Assembly (NCBI GenBank): GCA_028622995.1
Contig: JAJQJQ010000009.1
Coordinates: 5,952,001-6,016,000 of the forward strand
Direction of reading: 5' to 3'
Length of the DNA stretch: 64,000 nt
Origin: Panagrolaimus kolymaensis
Taxonomy: Eukaryota; Nematoda; Chromadorea; Rhabditida; Panagrolaimidae
Below the pieces are notes generated by a model. It saw only the letters and a list, made by a program, of their open reading frames with translations, searched no databases and was not told the DNA's origin. Positions 50,072 through 61,927 of the stretch are shown here, piece after piece (positions within the stretch are counted from its first letter, which is position 1; each line of letters opens with the position of its first letter). Made by a program: the position numbers and the translations under genes.

Positions 50072-51739
50072 TTACATAGCAGAAGCAAAACGAAAGTCTG
50101 TTTCTAAGAAGTCAAAAATTTGATTAGCTGCCATTATCTGCTTTTTATCTCGGATTATATAAGACGCCGATATTTAAAAAAATTTTGTGCAGCACAAAAT
50201 TCCTCACTTTTTTGAAAAAGTGTCTCTTTTGCCATTTTTTTCAATTGATTTTTTTGGCAAAAGAGACACTTTTTCAAAAAAGTGAGTAATTTTGTGCTGC
50301 ACAAAATTTTTTTAAATATCGGCGTCTTATATACTGCAAAAGTTTAGTTTAGGAATGTAATTATACAAAAAAAAAAGTAAATACAAACCTCTGCAATTTG
50401 AATTAATTTAAAAAGTTCTCTTTGTCTTGCAGCATAATTTACCATTCTCATTTCTCTGACATAGTATTCGTGGAGGTCTTCGGATACTCTGCTAATTAAA
50501 TCTTCTCCAAGTTTATGAGTTGCTGAACTAAGTTCCAAAATATCTAAAAGGAATAATCTAATTTTTTATTTCCATTATCTGTAAGCCCAAACCGTAACAC
50601 GACCATAAAGTTACCAAACAAATATAACCAAATTCAAAATTTGTTAAACAAGCTTTTTTGAAAGGTCTTAAAAGTAAAGTAATTTTTTCCAAAAATGGTA
50701 AAATAAAAGAATTTAATTCTTTTTGTTTATTTTTTGATATAAAAGTTTCTTGAGCTTTTGATAATTCAACATAATGGCTTGAACCAAGGCATACTCGGGT
50801 GTCATCCAAATCTTCATCACCATAATGACAAGAAGTTTGATAACATCTTTCGAGAACATGAAAAATTTGCCGAAATCTTTTAAACAATAAAAACTATAAA
50901 TATTTTGTAAAAAAATTAAATTAAAGAAAAGCTTAAAACTCACCTTTTCTGAAATATCCAAAGCTGCAAAATATTCAAATTGCATTAAAGTTTTTGCAGT
51001 ATTTATCAGAAAAGTTTCCATATATGTTTTATCTCTTTTACCAAAATCTGTTAAACAAATTAAAGGCTCTTTGGGTTTTGAACATTCTAAAAGCTTAGCA
51101 ACCTCTTCACTAAAACTTTTTGTAAGATTTATATTTGCTTCAGCTGCGATTATTATTCCTTTTTGCTAAAATTTAAAACATTTTTTATTCATAAATTTGA
51201 TTCAAGTGTATTTGATTTACCCGAAATATCGCGCTTACTGTTTCAAAAACTTTTGCCACAATTGTGCTGGATGATGATTCTGAATTTATATTTTGAGTCA
51301 ATTCCTCAACATTTTGCGTTGATGGTTCTTCTTTGATGGCATCTTTTTGAATTCTCATTCCAATTTGGATACATTTTTTTAAACGACAAAATCGACAAAT
51401 TGGTTTCCCGATCGCTAAAAGAAAAAAAAGAGAATTAAAAAAATAAAAATTATTGAAAAGTTTTTTACTTCTCAGAGTTACGTCACATTTTCCAACGCTT
51501 TTCTGGCATCGATAAGAACTCTTTGATCTTACAGATCGACGAAAAAATGCTGCACAAGCTCGACAGCAATTTACCTAAAAATAAAAATTTAACATAAAGA
51601 AAGTACTGAGGTAAAAAATTACTTGGAAATGGACTCCAGTAGTGGACACTCCGCAAACTAGGCATGGCTCAGATCTTTTACTTTTATTTCCTTCCTCTTC
51701 TTTTTCACCAGGGTCTCGTGGTGGACTTCGCTCTTCCAT
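50072..51739 (-). CDS. Nuclear hormone receptor (nematode-expanded type), last exon interrupted
   Basis: Exons: 51739-51623, 51574-51469, 51414-51221, 51165-50944, 50893-50593, 50543-50389, then a last exon from 50333. The DNA-binding domain reads CLVCGVSTTGVHFQV, CCRACAAFFRRSV, CRFCRLKKCIQIGM: the C. elegans-style expanded receptor group. The ligand-binding part includes LTNFEFGYICLVTLWSCY and YYVREMRMVNYAARQRELFK. The last exon should encode IIRDKKQIMAANQIFDFLE and stop at 50072-50074, as in the neighbouring paralogue. A 166-bp hairpin at 50162-50327 splits it six bases in, and direct reading now stops at 50274-50276. An in-frame acceptor (AAAAAGCAG, just before 50132) could bypass the insert. 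The gene is either truncated or rescued by splicing. Confidence 0.85.
50156..50161. repeat. Target-site duplication, copy 1
   Basis: TATATA abutting one end of the hairpin element. It equals the copy at the other end, though it is also part of the palindrome, so a shorter TA duplication cannot be ruled out. Confidence 0.65.
50162..50327. mobile_element. MITE-like hairpin element
   Basis: A near-perfect inverted repeat: arms 50162-50234 and 50255-50327, 73 bp each with one mismatch, around a 20-bp loop. Termini read AGACGCCGATATTT. It has no coding capacity. The hexamer TATATA flanks both sides. Joining the flanks after removing the element plus one TATATA restores the receptor reading frame, which supports recent insertion with a 6-bp (or TA-containing) target duplication. 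Which transposase family moved it cannot be told from one copy. Confidence 0.88.
50328..50333. repeat. Target-site duplication, copy 2
   Basis: TATATA directly after the intron acceptor TTTTGCAG (minus strand). These are the first six bases of the receptor's last exon. Confidence 0.65.
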
Positions 51740-52216
51740 TTTTGTCCTGATTATCTTCTTATTTTTTTAATTTTAACAAACACAAAAATAGTTTCTTTTA
51801 GAACGCCACCATCAAGCAAGCAGGCAAAAAAAAAGACGTAGTAGCACACGTTGATGACAATATAAATGCGATACCAGCGTGACAAAACTTTGTGTTTAGT
51901 TGTTTCACAATTATTTTGTGTTCAATATGTTTCTACTTTATGACTCGAATGTGATGATTTATTTTTTAACGACAAAGAAAAAGCTTTTTATTTTACTTTT
52001 TTGTTGGTTAAATATTTTAGAATCACAATCATATTTTTTTTGTAGTTTGCGTTGATTATGGTTTTTTAAGGTAATAAGCTTTTGAGGAGGACTAAGAATT
52101 AAAAAAAATATAAATACAATTGAAACTAAGAAAACATATAAAAAATAATATGTAATTAAGAAAAAAATGAGATACATTTCAAAAAATAATAATAAAAAAG
52201 TCTAATATTAAAAAAA
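51740..52216. other. Spacer between tandem nuclear receptors
   Basis: About 480 bp of AT-rich sequence. It should contain the promoter of the downstream receptor and the 3' untranslated region of the upstream one. Nothing else is evident. Confidence 0.5.
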
Positions 52217-53766
52217 TTATTGGAAAAGTTCAGAATCAAAAAAGTCATTTTCAAGGACATCAAAAACTTTAGCCATAATCATCATATCTTTTTTTGATCG
52301 AATGATAAATTCTGAAACTGCGATGAGTTTAAGAATGGAGGCATGTCTTGAAGCATAATTTGAAATACGCATATCATAAACATAATAATTATGAATTTCA
52401 TTGGAAGACCTTTCCAAAACTTCTTCAGCTATTTTGTATGTTTCAGGAGTGAGGCCACTGATTTCTAAAAAAGCAGATGATATATTTATTAAGGCTAAGA
52501 TTTTTTTCAATTCTTACCAAAACATGACCACAAAATTTGTTGAGCCATGTAAGCAATTTCAAAAATTGTAGGCCTTATAGTTTTGAGTGGATTCATTAAA
52601 TGTGTAAACATTCTTTCTCGAATAGGTTCAAATAATTTCATTACATTATTTAAATCAGACGCCGGCATTCCAGTGATTTTAACTTTATCTAAGTCCATAT
52701 CCACTGCTTTTTTATCATCAATAATAAATCGATAATCATTGGTTTCACTTCCAAATACTACCATGGTTTGATAACCGCGTTCAAGCTGTTGGAAAACAGT
52801 CCAAAATCTTTTGAAAAGTGGAAACTAAAATTTGGATTAAATTTTATAATAAAAATATGTATTTTAAAACCTTGTCGCAAGCTGGTAAATTAACAAAATA
52901 ATCACATGAAGTTAAAACATCGATTAATTTGAGCAAATATTCTTCCTGGAAACGCATGCCACAATCTGCTCCAATTTCAGTGACAATTTGAATATCGCCA
53001 ATTTTTGGAGTTAATCCATTAACAAATTTTGAAATTGCATAATTCATCTTTTGCATGGGTGTTATTGAAATTCCACGAGGAAGGGAAAGTAAATGACTTC
53101 GATTTTGTTGTAATGAATCTTTAGCTAATGCAACTAATGGTTGAGTATTATAAACGAGGCGTCTGCCTTCAAGTCTTATTTCTGATCGAGGCATATCTCT
53201 GTAGGATACAAGTTGCAAGGAGGCATTGTTGTCATCTGACAAAGTGGAGGGTGGAGAATTATGAGTGCTATCCAAAGATGGAATGGATTCACTTTCAATT
53301 CTCATTCCAACACTCGTGCATTTTTTCATTCGACAATATCGACACAAAGGTTTTCCTTTAACTTTGATGGTTAAATCACATCGGCCTGTGCCACGTTGAC
53401 ATCGATAAACTAATTTGGATTTAGTTGAACGACGGAAAAATGCGGCGCATGCTCGACATGAATTTACCTAAATTTTTAATAATAAAAAGTTTTTTATTTT
53501 TCTTCTTTTTTTTCGTTGCTTACTTGAAAATGCAATCCTTTTGCAACGCCTCCGCAAACTAAACATGGTTCATTTGAAGTTGCATCATTTTTATCATTAA
53601 AATCTCCATCCATTCGAAAGTCTTCGTCATCATCAACATCTTCGAAAGTGGAATTGTTGGCAAAATTGGTTGGAGCTGGTTCATGCTCTTGTTGGAAGAC
53701 AGTTTTCACGGGGGTCAAAGTTGTTAAAACTGGACGATCATCAAAAAAATCATGTTGTTCACCCAT
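52217..53766 (-). CDS. Nuclear hormone receptor (nematode-expanded type), intact paralogue
   Basis: Four exons (53766-53524, 53467-52871, 52824-52518, 52464-52217) encode 464 residues. An acidic N-terminus of about 65 residues precedes the DNA-binding domain: CLVCGGVAKGLHFQV, SCRACAAFFRRSTKSKLVYR, CRYCRMKKCTSVGM. A Ser-rich hinge follows, then a complete ligand-binding domain with FPLFKRFWTVFQQLERGYQT and IRPTIFEIAYMAQQILWSC, ending FDVLENDFFDSELFQ. Two introns (HFQ|V in the DNA-binding domain and C.G|.I in the ligand-binding domain) match those of the neighbour at 50072-51739, so the two are a tandem duplication. Predicted to be a nuclear ligand- or cofactor-dependent transcription factor. 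The start is the ATG of MGEQHDFF; an upstream in-frame TTG was not used. Confidence 0.92.
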
Positions 53767-56279
53767 TTCCAAAATATTAATTTATTTTTTGATTTTTGTT
53801 CGAAGTTCTCTAAGCAACAACCATTAGATATTTGCAAATAAAAACTAAAAATAAAATTAAAGTTTAAAAAATGTTTGTTAAATTTGGCACAAAAACGCTT
53901 CGCTTCGACTTAATTTCGAAATAATAAATAAAATTGCAAAAATCATGTTTAAATTTTTCTGATTTTTAACCAAATTAAAACGCGCTGGTGTAACAAAATT
54001 TATGTAATAATAGAGAGTTAATTCTTCCCCTTTCATATTGTTCAATGATGATAAAGTGCTTCCTTCGTTAAACAACAACGCAAGTAGTATAAATCAATAA
54101 ATGTCAATGGTTGGTTCTCTTTTTTTATTTAACGCGCATGTGAAACATGAAAAAAAGAAATAATCAAGTAATTTCTCCATCTTTTTTTCTTTTTAGTCAA
54201 AGGTATAAGTTTATCAGTAACTGACTGATTATTTTTTTCAGTGAAGAAGAAAAATAAAAAAAAGCGAGCGAGAAAAGACAACGTCATTTCCTCCTTTGTG
54301 AAAAAAAAAGGAAAAAGGAAAAAAACAAAAATCATTTGAAGCAATTATATTTCGAAATATATAAATGCAAACAATTGTTTGTATAATCGAAACGTATGAT
54401 TAAGTTTCCTCTTCCTCTTTTTTTGCATCATAAAAGTAAAAATAAAATCAAACTACAAAAAAAAGTTTTTACGATAGCTGATGCAACAATAAAAAGCAAA
54501 GCTTTGAAAGTTTTAAAAAAGTCAGTTATGACTAATCGAAATTTAAACGAAACATCATCCATATTTTTTTGTCAATGGTGCTTTTTTTGTAAAGGCGTCG
54601 TTACCGACGGTGGTGTTGGTGGTGGTTGTTGTTGTGACAAAGCACTTTTTTCCATTCTACAAAACAAGTAGAACCTTTTTGCCTCAACAAAAAAGAGCAC
54701 GTTTTTGTGTATGACAACGACGCACGTGAAAAGGTAGAAAAGGTGAGGGCCTAGGTTGGCTGCAGCCTGTTGACACAAGCACGCTGGCGCTGTTGAGCCT
54801 CTTTTCTTCTTTTTCTAAGCTTTCTCTGAAGTAAAAAATAACTTTTTTGATTCCTGGCAACTTTTAATTCAGCGGTACAGGTAATGGAAAAGCAAAAAGT
54901 TTTATTGATTTGTCGATTAAATATTCCATAAAAAGGAAAATGTTAAAACAAAGTTTTATGAAAAAAGAAGAATGAATGAATATTTTTGATATCAAAAACC
55001 ATTTTTTATTGTCTATTTTACAAGTGTCTATCATAAAATCATAAAATCATAAAAAAGTTAATCAAAAAACATTCAATAATTTTTGAGATATAAAAAAGAA
55101 ATGATCAATTTTGCAAGAAAAAATGATTACATCGTTGTTGTAACTAAGACGACAAGAAGTGGAGTAAAAAAATGGGGTTATAAGGCTTCGCAATGCCCAT
55201 TTAGTTTACGTTGCTTTGGTTTGACACTAAAATAAATGGAGATATTTTGCTATTTGCAGATTTAAAAAAAGACACATACAAAAGCAAATGATATAGGGTA
55301 TAATTTTTTTTACAGTGCGGATTTAATTGACTTGTTTTATGTAAAATATTCATACCAGAATTCAGTTATTTGATAATAAGCGAAAAAATTTAAAACTATC
55401 ATAAAAATATAATTTGTTATTATTTTTAGGTTTTTCTTTTGAAGCAGCAAAAAGTGTAAAGGTTTGACAACTTCGAACTTTATAAAAACTTTTTTTTAAT
55501 TTGGAATAAATATTTTAATTCTTTTTTTGACTTTTTAAAACTTATTTCATAGTTGCTTGCTTATTTGCTCAAAGGAACACTTTAGTAGTAGAAAGTTTAA
55601 ATTAATTACTGTATGTTAATGCTTTACAAGATTTTATCACTAATAACAACACATGTTTCAAAACTACCCAAAGTAAAAAAAATGAAAAACATTATTTCAT
55701 TAAATCATTGCTGTTATTATAGTATATAAAAGTTTGATCAATATTGACAATAAATTTATTATTTTATATCATCGTTATTTTCATTAATCATTTGATCCTA
55801 CTACCATCAATAATTAGTTTTCCTTTCATCAGACACATGTGGTTTATTTTTTTTACTTTCTGCGCCATGATTTTTTTTTTCTTTCGTTCATTATGTTTCC
55901 TTATACCTGCAAGAAATTATCTATCATTTTTATCAGAAATTTTTTTTCTTTCGATTTCTTTTGAGACTTTTTTGTTTCTTGCTTGAAGCCGCTTTTTTTG
56001 TTGTTGACCTTTGTTCAATAAAAATATTGCTTTTACACAGTGTTTTTTCTTTCCCATATAAGAAAAGATAACGGGTTCATTTAGACAGATTTAATCGATA
56101 AGCTAATCCACGCGATTGAAGAAAAAAATGAAAGAATAAAAACCAAAATAATTTTCACAAGGCTCAAAAATTTTTTTCCATAACATGTTTGCCACGCTTT
56201 TGATAAACTTATTTTCATCTTTTTTTCTTTCATAATTAAAATAAAAATTATGGTAGATTATTTTTAGGAGCTAAAAAGA
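53767..56279. other. Gene-poor intergenic region
   Basis: 2.5 kb of AT-rich DNA between divergent genes (receptor minus, xanthine dehydrogenase plus). A GC-richer patch lies at about 54595-54800. The tandem word ATAAAATC recurs near 55033-55052. Open frames present (for example 54396-54671 plus) lack splice context and domains. Confidence 0.5.
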
Positions 56280-59200
56280 ATGGCCACAAAAGATGAAATG
56301 AGTGAATATGATTTTCAACATCTCGTTTTTTATGTTAATGGAAAACGAATCGATGAAGCTAATATTGATCCAAGAACTACTTTAGCTACATATTTAAGAG
56401 ATAATTTAAGATTAACTGGCACTAAAATTGGTTGTAATGAAGGTGGATGTGGAGCTTGTGCGGTTATGATTTCTGATTTGGATCCTAACACGGATGAAAT
56501 TAGGTAACTTATTTTCATTAATTATGATGTAGATTTACAAACACTGTAAATAATTTTACTTATTTTTTAGACACTACTCTACTAATGCATGTTTAACGCC
56601 AGTTTGTGCTATTTTTGGAAAAGCGATAACAACCGTCGAAGGATTGGGTTCAGTTGTTCAAAAGAAATTGCATCCAATTCAAGAAAGACTTTCAATGTAA
56701 GCTAAAGCCAAAAAATTATCGTAGCTAAACAAAAAATTACAGAGCTCATGGCTCACAATGTGGTTTTTGCACTCCCGGTTTTGTGATGGCAATGTATTCT
56801 TTGCTTCGAAATAATCCTAAACCCAATGAAAAGGAAGTTGATGAAGCATTGCAAGGTAATTTATGCCGATGTACGGGATATCGACCAATTTTGGAAGCAT
56901 ATTACACTTTTTGCGAAAATGGAATGGGTAAAGTCAAAGAAGAAAATAATGGCGGTTGCGCAATGGGTGAAAATTGTTGTAAAAATAAAAACAAAAACAA
57001 AGAAAATGAACAAGATATTGATGGACCGAGCAATAAAATCGATTCAAATCAAAATAAAAAGTTAACTAAATTTGATAATTGTAAACCCTATGATCCCACT
57101 CAAGAATTAATTTTTCCACCTGAATTAAAAGTAAAGCAGAGAAGATGCAAAATTTAATGCAAAAATAATTATTTTTTAGCTCAAAAATTTTCATAAAAAA
57201 TCTTTCCTTCTTTCTTGCAAAGGTTTAGAATGGTACCAACCAACGCGCTTGGATGAACTATTGAGATTGAAAAAAAAATATCCACATGCAAGAATAATTT
57301 CTGGAAATTCTGAACTTGCTATTGAACTTAAATTTCGATTTATTGATCTTTCACTTGCAATAAATCCAAAACAAATCCCAGAAATGAGAGAATACAAATT
57401 GAAGGATGATGGAGTTTATCTTGGAATGGGATTATCTTTGACAGAAATGAAAGATGTCCTTAATAAATATATTGATGAACTTCCTGGTATGATTTTCTAA
57501 TTTAAAAAATACTTTTGAAAGTAAAAAGTATTTTTAGAGTATCAAACAGCTATTTTCCGATCAGTAAATGCAATGCTTTATTATTTTGCTGGAAAACATG
57601 TTCGAAATATGGCAAGTGTGGCAGGTAATATTGCAACAGCATCTCCAATTTCTGATTTAAACCCAATTTGGATGGCGTGTGGAGCCAAAGTTCATCTCAT
57701 ATCAGAAGAGAGAGGCGAACGTGTCGTTAAAATTGATGAAAACTTTTTTGTTGCATATCGAAGAACCGTAATTCAACCAGATGAAATTTTACTTGGTATT
57801 CAAATTCCATTTACAACTAAAACTCAACATTTTCGAGCTTATAAACAATCTCAAAGACGTGAAGATGATATTGCCATTGTTACGGCAGCTATTATGGCAG
57901 ACATCGATCCCAAAACTCATATAATAAAAGATTTGAAATTAAGTTTGGGTGGAATGGCACCAACAACAAAATTGGCTTTGAAAACGACAAAAGATATGAA
58001 AGGCAAAAAATGGGATGAAGTATTACTTGAAGATATATTAATTAAATTACAAGATGAATTTAAATTACCTCCTGGAGTTCCAGGAGGAATGTCAAGATAT
58101 CGACAAGCTTTGACTTTGTCATTTTTCTTTAAATTCTTCGTTTTTGTATCCAATGAACTTCAAGTAAGACTGCTTAAAGTATTTATTTGTAGTTAAATTT
58201 TTTTTAAGATCGCTGGTTATGATAATGCTGGAATTGATCAACCCATTGGTGAACCTCATCTTGAACATTTCACTTCAACTCAAATTTTCCATGTATGTTT
58301 TATTTAATTAATTTGAGGCTATAAAGACACGATTTAGCAAGTACCCGATGACCAACCTGCACATGACCCGGTTGGACGTCCAATTATGCATCAATCCGGT
58401 GAAAAACATGTAACTGGAGAAGCTATGTATTCATGTGATATACAAGTTGCCGATATGTTACATATGGCTTTTGTTGTTAGTCCCGTTGCTGCAGGAACCA
58501 TTGATTATGTTGATATTACTGAAGCCCTTGAACTTCCTGGAGTTGTAGCTTACATAGATCACAATGATATTCCCGGAGATAAAAGAATTGCACATGGACA
58601 AACTCTTTTACTTGCCGTTGATGAAGTTGAGTACCATTGTCATCCAATTGGAGCTATAATTGCCAAAGATCATGAAACTGCAAGGCGAGGAGCTAATTTG
58701 GTTAAAGTCAATATTACTCCTAAAATTCCAATTGTTACTATCGATGTAGGTCTAAGTTTCTCAAAATATTTGTAAATCGTTTTGATTTTTAGCAAGCAAT
58801 TAAAGCCAACACTTATCACAACCCCGAAGGATATCATGTCCATAGTAGCTTAGCCATTGATAAGGATAATAAAATTCCCGAAAATGATTGGTCAAAATAT
58901 CACAAAGTTATTTCGGGTATTACTCGAATGGGTGGCCAAGAACATTTTTATCTTGAAACAAACAATTGCATCGTGATTCCTGGTGAAGATCAAGAACTTG
59001 AAATTATTTCTTCAACTCAATCAATTAATGATGCACAAAAAGATGTTTGCTCTGCTTTAGGATTGCCTCAACATAAAGTTAATGTAAAAGTTCGTCGAAT
59101 TGGTGGAGGTTTTGGTGGTAAAGAAAGTGTTTGTGGATTATTTTGTGCTGTGGCTGCTGTAGGCGCCGTAAAGTAAGTCATCAGAGTAATTTCAAATTTA

Positions 59201-60957
59201 AACCTAAATTTCTTGTTGTTGTAGATTGCGAAAACCCATTAGATTTGTGTTAGAGAGATTTGATGATATGGCCATTTCTGGTACTCGTCATCCATTTTAT
59301 TATGAATACAAAGTAGCAGTCGATGAAAATAATAAACTTCTTGATAGTGAAATAACTTGTTATGCAAATGGTGGATATACTTTAGAATTATCTAAAGGAG
59401 TTATGGGTAAGACAACGTAATTAAAAAATAACATTTTAAATATTTTTTTCTAGAGCGTTGCATAACTCATATTGATAATGTTTACAAATTCCCTAATGCT
59501 GATTTTCATGGATATATTTGTAAAACAAATTGTGCATCAAATACAGCTTATCGTGGTTTTGGAGGTCCACAAGGAATGTTTTGCACTGAAATTATGATGA
59601 AACAAATAGCTGAAGAGCTCGATATTGATGTCAATGAGGTATAGCTCTAATCTAAAAATAAAAATTTTGCAAGTTGTAAATTTTTAGCTTCGATGGAATA
59701 ACATGTATGAAGAAGGCGATTATACTCCATTTGGAATGCATTTATATTCTTGCAATATTCGTCGTTGCTGGAATGAATGCATAGAACTTTCTGATTATTA
59801 CAAAAGAAAACAACAAGTTGAAGAGTTTAATAATAATAGTCGATATAGAAAGCGAGGAATTTATATTTTGCCTACTAAATTTGGTATTGGTTTTGGATTT
59901 AAACAATTAAACCAAGCAGGAGCTCTTGTTCACATTTACACCGATGGAACGGTGTTAGTTTCACATGGTGGAATGGAAATGGGACAAGGCCTTCACACAA
60001 AAATGTTACAAATTGCTGCAAGATCTTTAGGGATTCCAATAGAGCTCATTCATATTCAGGATACTGGAACAGACAAAGTTCCGAATGCTTCACCAACTGC
60101 CGCTTCAGTTGGCAGTGACATGAATGGTTTAGCAGTTCAAAATGCTTGTGAAAAGTTAATGGAAAGATTAAAACCATTTATGGAAGCAAACCCTAAAGGA
60201 AATTGGAAAGATTGGGTTATGGCTGCTTATGTTAATCGTATCAGTCTATCAGCAACTGGTTTTGGAATGTAAGCTTCTTTTTTTTGAATTTTAAGTTTTG
60301 AAATGCATATTTTTAGTATCCACTGTGAACCCGTAAACTTTATGGATGGTAAAGGTGCAGAACTTTATGGCTATTGCGTTTATGGAGTTTGTTGTGCTGA
60401 AGTTGAAGTTGATTGTCTAAGTGGTGATCATCATGTAAGTAAAAAAAAGCTTTTCTTGTAGTTAAAATCTTTATTTAAAGGTTTTGCGGACTGATATTGT
60501 AATGGACATTGGTGATTCACTCAATCCCGCCGTGGATATTGGACAAATTGAAGGTGCATTTGTTCAAGGTTATGGTCTTTTCACAATGGAAGAAATTAGA
60601 ATACGCCCAGATGGAACTCGACTTACTCGTGGCCCAGGCAATTACAAAATTCCATCGGCTGATGATGCTCCTCGACATTTTAATGTTAAATTGCTTAAAG
60701 GCAGCTCCAATAAAAGTGCCATCTTTTCTTCCAAAGCTGTTGGAGAACCTCCATTATTCCTTGGTGCTACAGTATTTTTTGCTATTCGAGAAGCAATTAA
60801 AAATTATCGTGAAGAACATGGACATACTGGGTTCTTTAGAATGGATAGTCCAGCCACACCTGAGAGAATTAGAATGCTTTGTGAAGATTCAATAATTTCA
60901 AAAATTCCTGAATTACCCGATGCTTCGACATTTACTCCATGGGTTGTTGATCTTTAG
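56280..60957 (+). CDS. xdh-1: Xanthine dehydrogenase/oxidase
   Basis: Thirteen exons (56280-56503, 56571-56696, 56743-57130, 57180-57486, 57538-58163, 58209-58292, 58338-58745, 58793-59172, 59225-59406, 59454-59638, 59688-60268, 60317-60434, 60481-60957) encode 1361 residues. Two 2Fe-2S domains come first ([20 protein letters not shown] with [11 protein letters not shown]). An Asn/Lys-rich linker follows, then an FAD domain ([19 protein letters not shown]) and the molybdopterin domains ([11 protein letters not shown], catalytic Glu in [11 protein letters not shown]). Substrate residues match xanthine dehydrogenase rather than aldehyde oxidase: Glu in [10 protein letters not shown] and Arg in [10 protein letters not shown]. 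It oxidises hypoxanthine and xanthine to urate in the cytosol. The linker after the second cluster is longer than usual and has a [12 protein letters not shown] run. The 5-hydroxyisourate hydrolase gene lies 397 bp downstream. Confidence 0.96.
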
Positions 60958-61354
60958 ATTTGACCTTTTTTACTTTATCGATTGAATCTTTTTTTAAAAC
61001 GCAGCAAAACTGATAAAACAGTTTATTTATATTTTTTGTTTCTCGTTGTTCTTTACTCTTGATTTTTTTATAGCTTTTTCTGAAAAAACGTAGTTCTGTA
61101 TTTTGTTTATACTTCCTCTTAACTATTGTCATCAGTTTTATTTCTATTTAAAAAACGTAATACAATACATTTTTTATTATTTGTTTAAAAAATTTAGTTG
61201 CCTTTTTGTATACATAAAATTTGTTTTTAGTTTCCTTAAAATAAATAAATTAAATAAATCGAATTAGTGCCAGCTTTTTTGCTTTCATTTTTTCACGGTT
61301 TTTTAAAAGTGTTAGCTCACTTTGAAACTTTATTTTTGGACGAAGTAAAAAATT
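60958..61354. other. Spacer between xdh-1 and HIU hydrolase
   Basis: 397 bp, AT-rich, with AATAAATAAATT-type sequence near 61241 that may serve xdh-1 polyadenylation. It is too long for a typical nematode operon spacer. No coding pattern was seen. Confidence 0.5.
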
Positions 61355-61927
61355 ATGATGAATTCATTTAACCTTTTACTTACTTTTGGTTTATTTCTGA
61401 TGTCAATTTCTGCTGGACAATCAGTTTTTGAAGCACCTGCCACAACATCTCCACCAATTCCAAATAATAGTATAAGTTCACACGTTCTTGATATATCTGC
61501 TGGAAAGCCTGGAGAAGGTATAGAAATAATTGCCTCAAGGCTTGAGAATGATGGGGTGACTTGGAAGGTTCTTGCTACAACGTAAGTTTTGAAGATGATG
61601 CTAAAAAGAAAGAAAATAAATAAAAACATGTTGTTTTTTTTTTGCAGAAGAACCGATGTAAATGGACGGGTACCAATTGTGCATCCAAATGATGTATTGC
61701 AAGATGGAATTTATAAACTTCATTTTAACACCAAATCATATTTTGATAGTCAACGACAAAATACTTTTTATCCTTATGTTGAAGTAAGTTTGTATAATTC
61801 ACAAAAAACCTTTTTTAAATAATAAATCAAATTTTAGGTAATTTTTGAAATCCCCGACGCCACTCAACATTATCACGTTCCCATCACTCTCAGCAATTAT
61901 GGATATTCAACTTATAAAGGCCAATAA
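61355..61927 (+). CDS. 5-hydroxyisourate hydrolase (transthyretin-like)
   Basis: Three exons (61355-61581, 61648-61783, 61838-61927) encode 150 residues. The first 24 or so look like a signal peptide (FNLLLTFGLFLMSISAG). The rest is a HIU hydrolase fold with its active-site signatures: SSHVLDISAGKPG (His), RTDVNGRV (Arg), FYPYVEVIFEI, and HYHVPITLSNYGYST (His). The usual C-terminal YRGS is YKGQ here. The enzyme hydrolyses 5-hydroxyisourate, the product of urate oxidase, in purine breakdown. It sits next to xanthine dehydrogenase, two steps upstream. The hydrophobic leader suggests secretion or an organelle rather than the usual peroxisome; starting at the second Met would keep the leader. Confidence 0.92.

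Noticed and set aside
50156..50333. The large hairpin as a transcription terminator or a microRNA precursor
   Set aside because: A stem of over 70 bp with a flanking TATATA repeat and a disrupted reading frame fits a mobile insertion better; a small-RNA role remains possible but unsupported.
54396..54778. Open frames on both strands with a Gly/Cys-rich tail
   Set aside because: Mirror-image openness from simple repeats (GGT/TGT runs); no gene structure.
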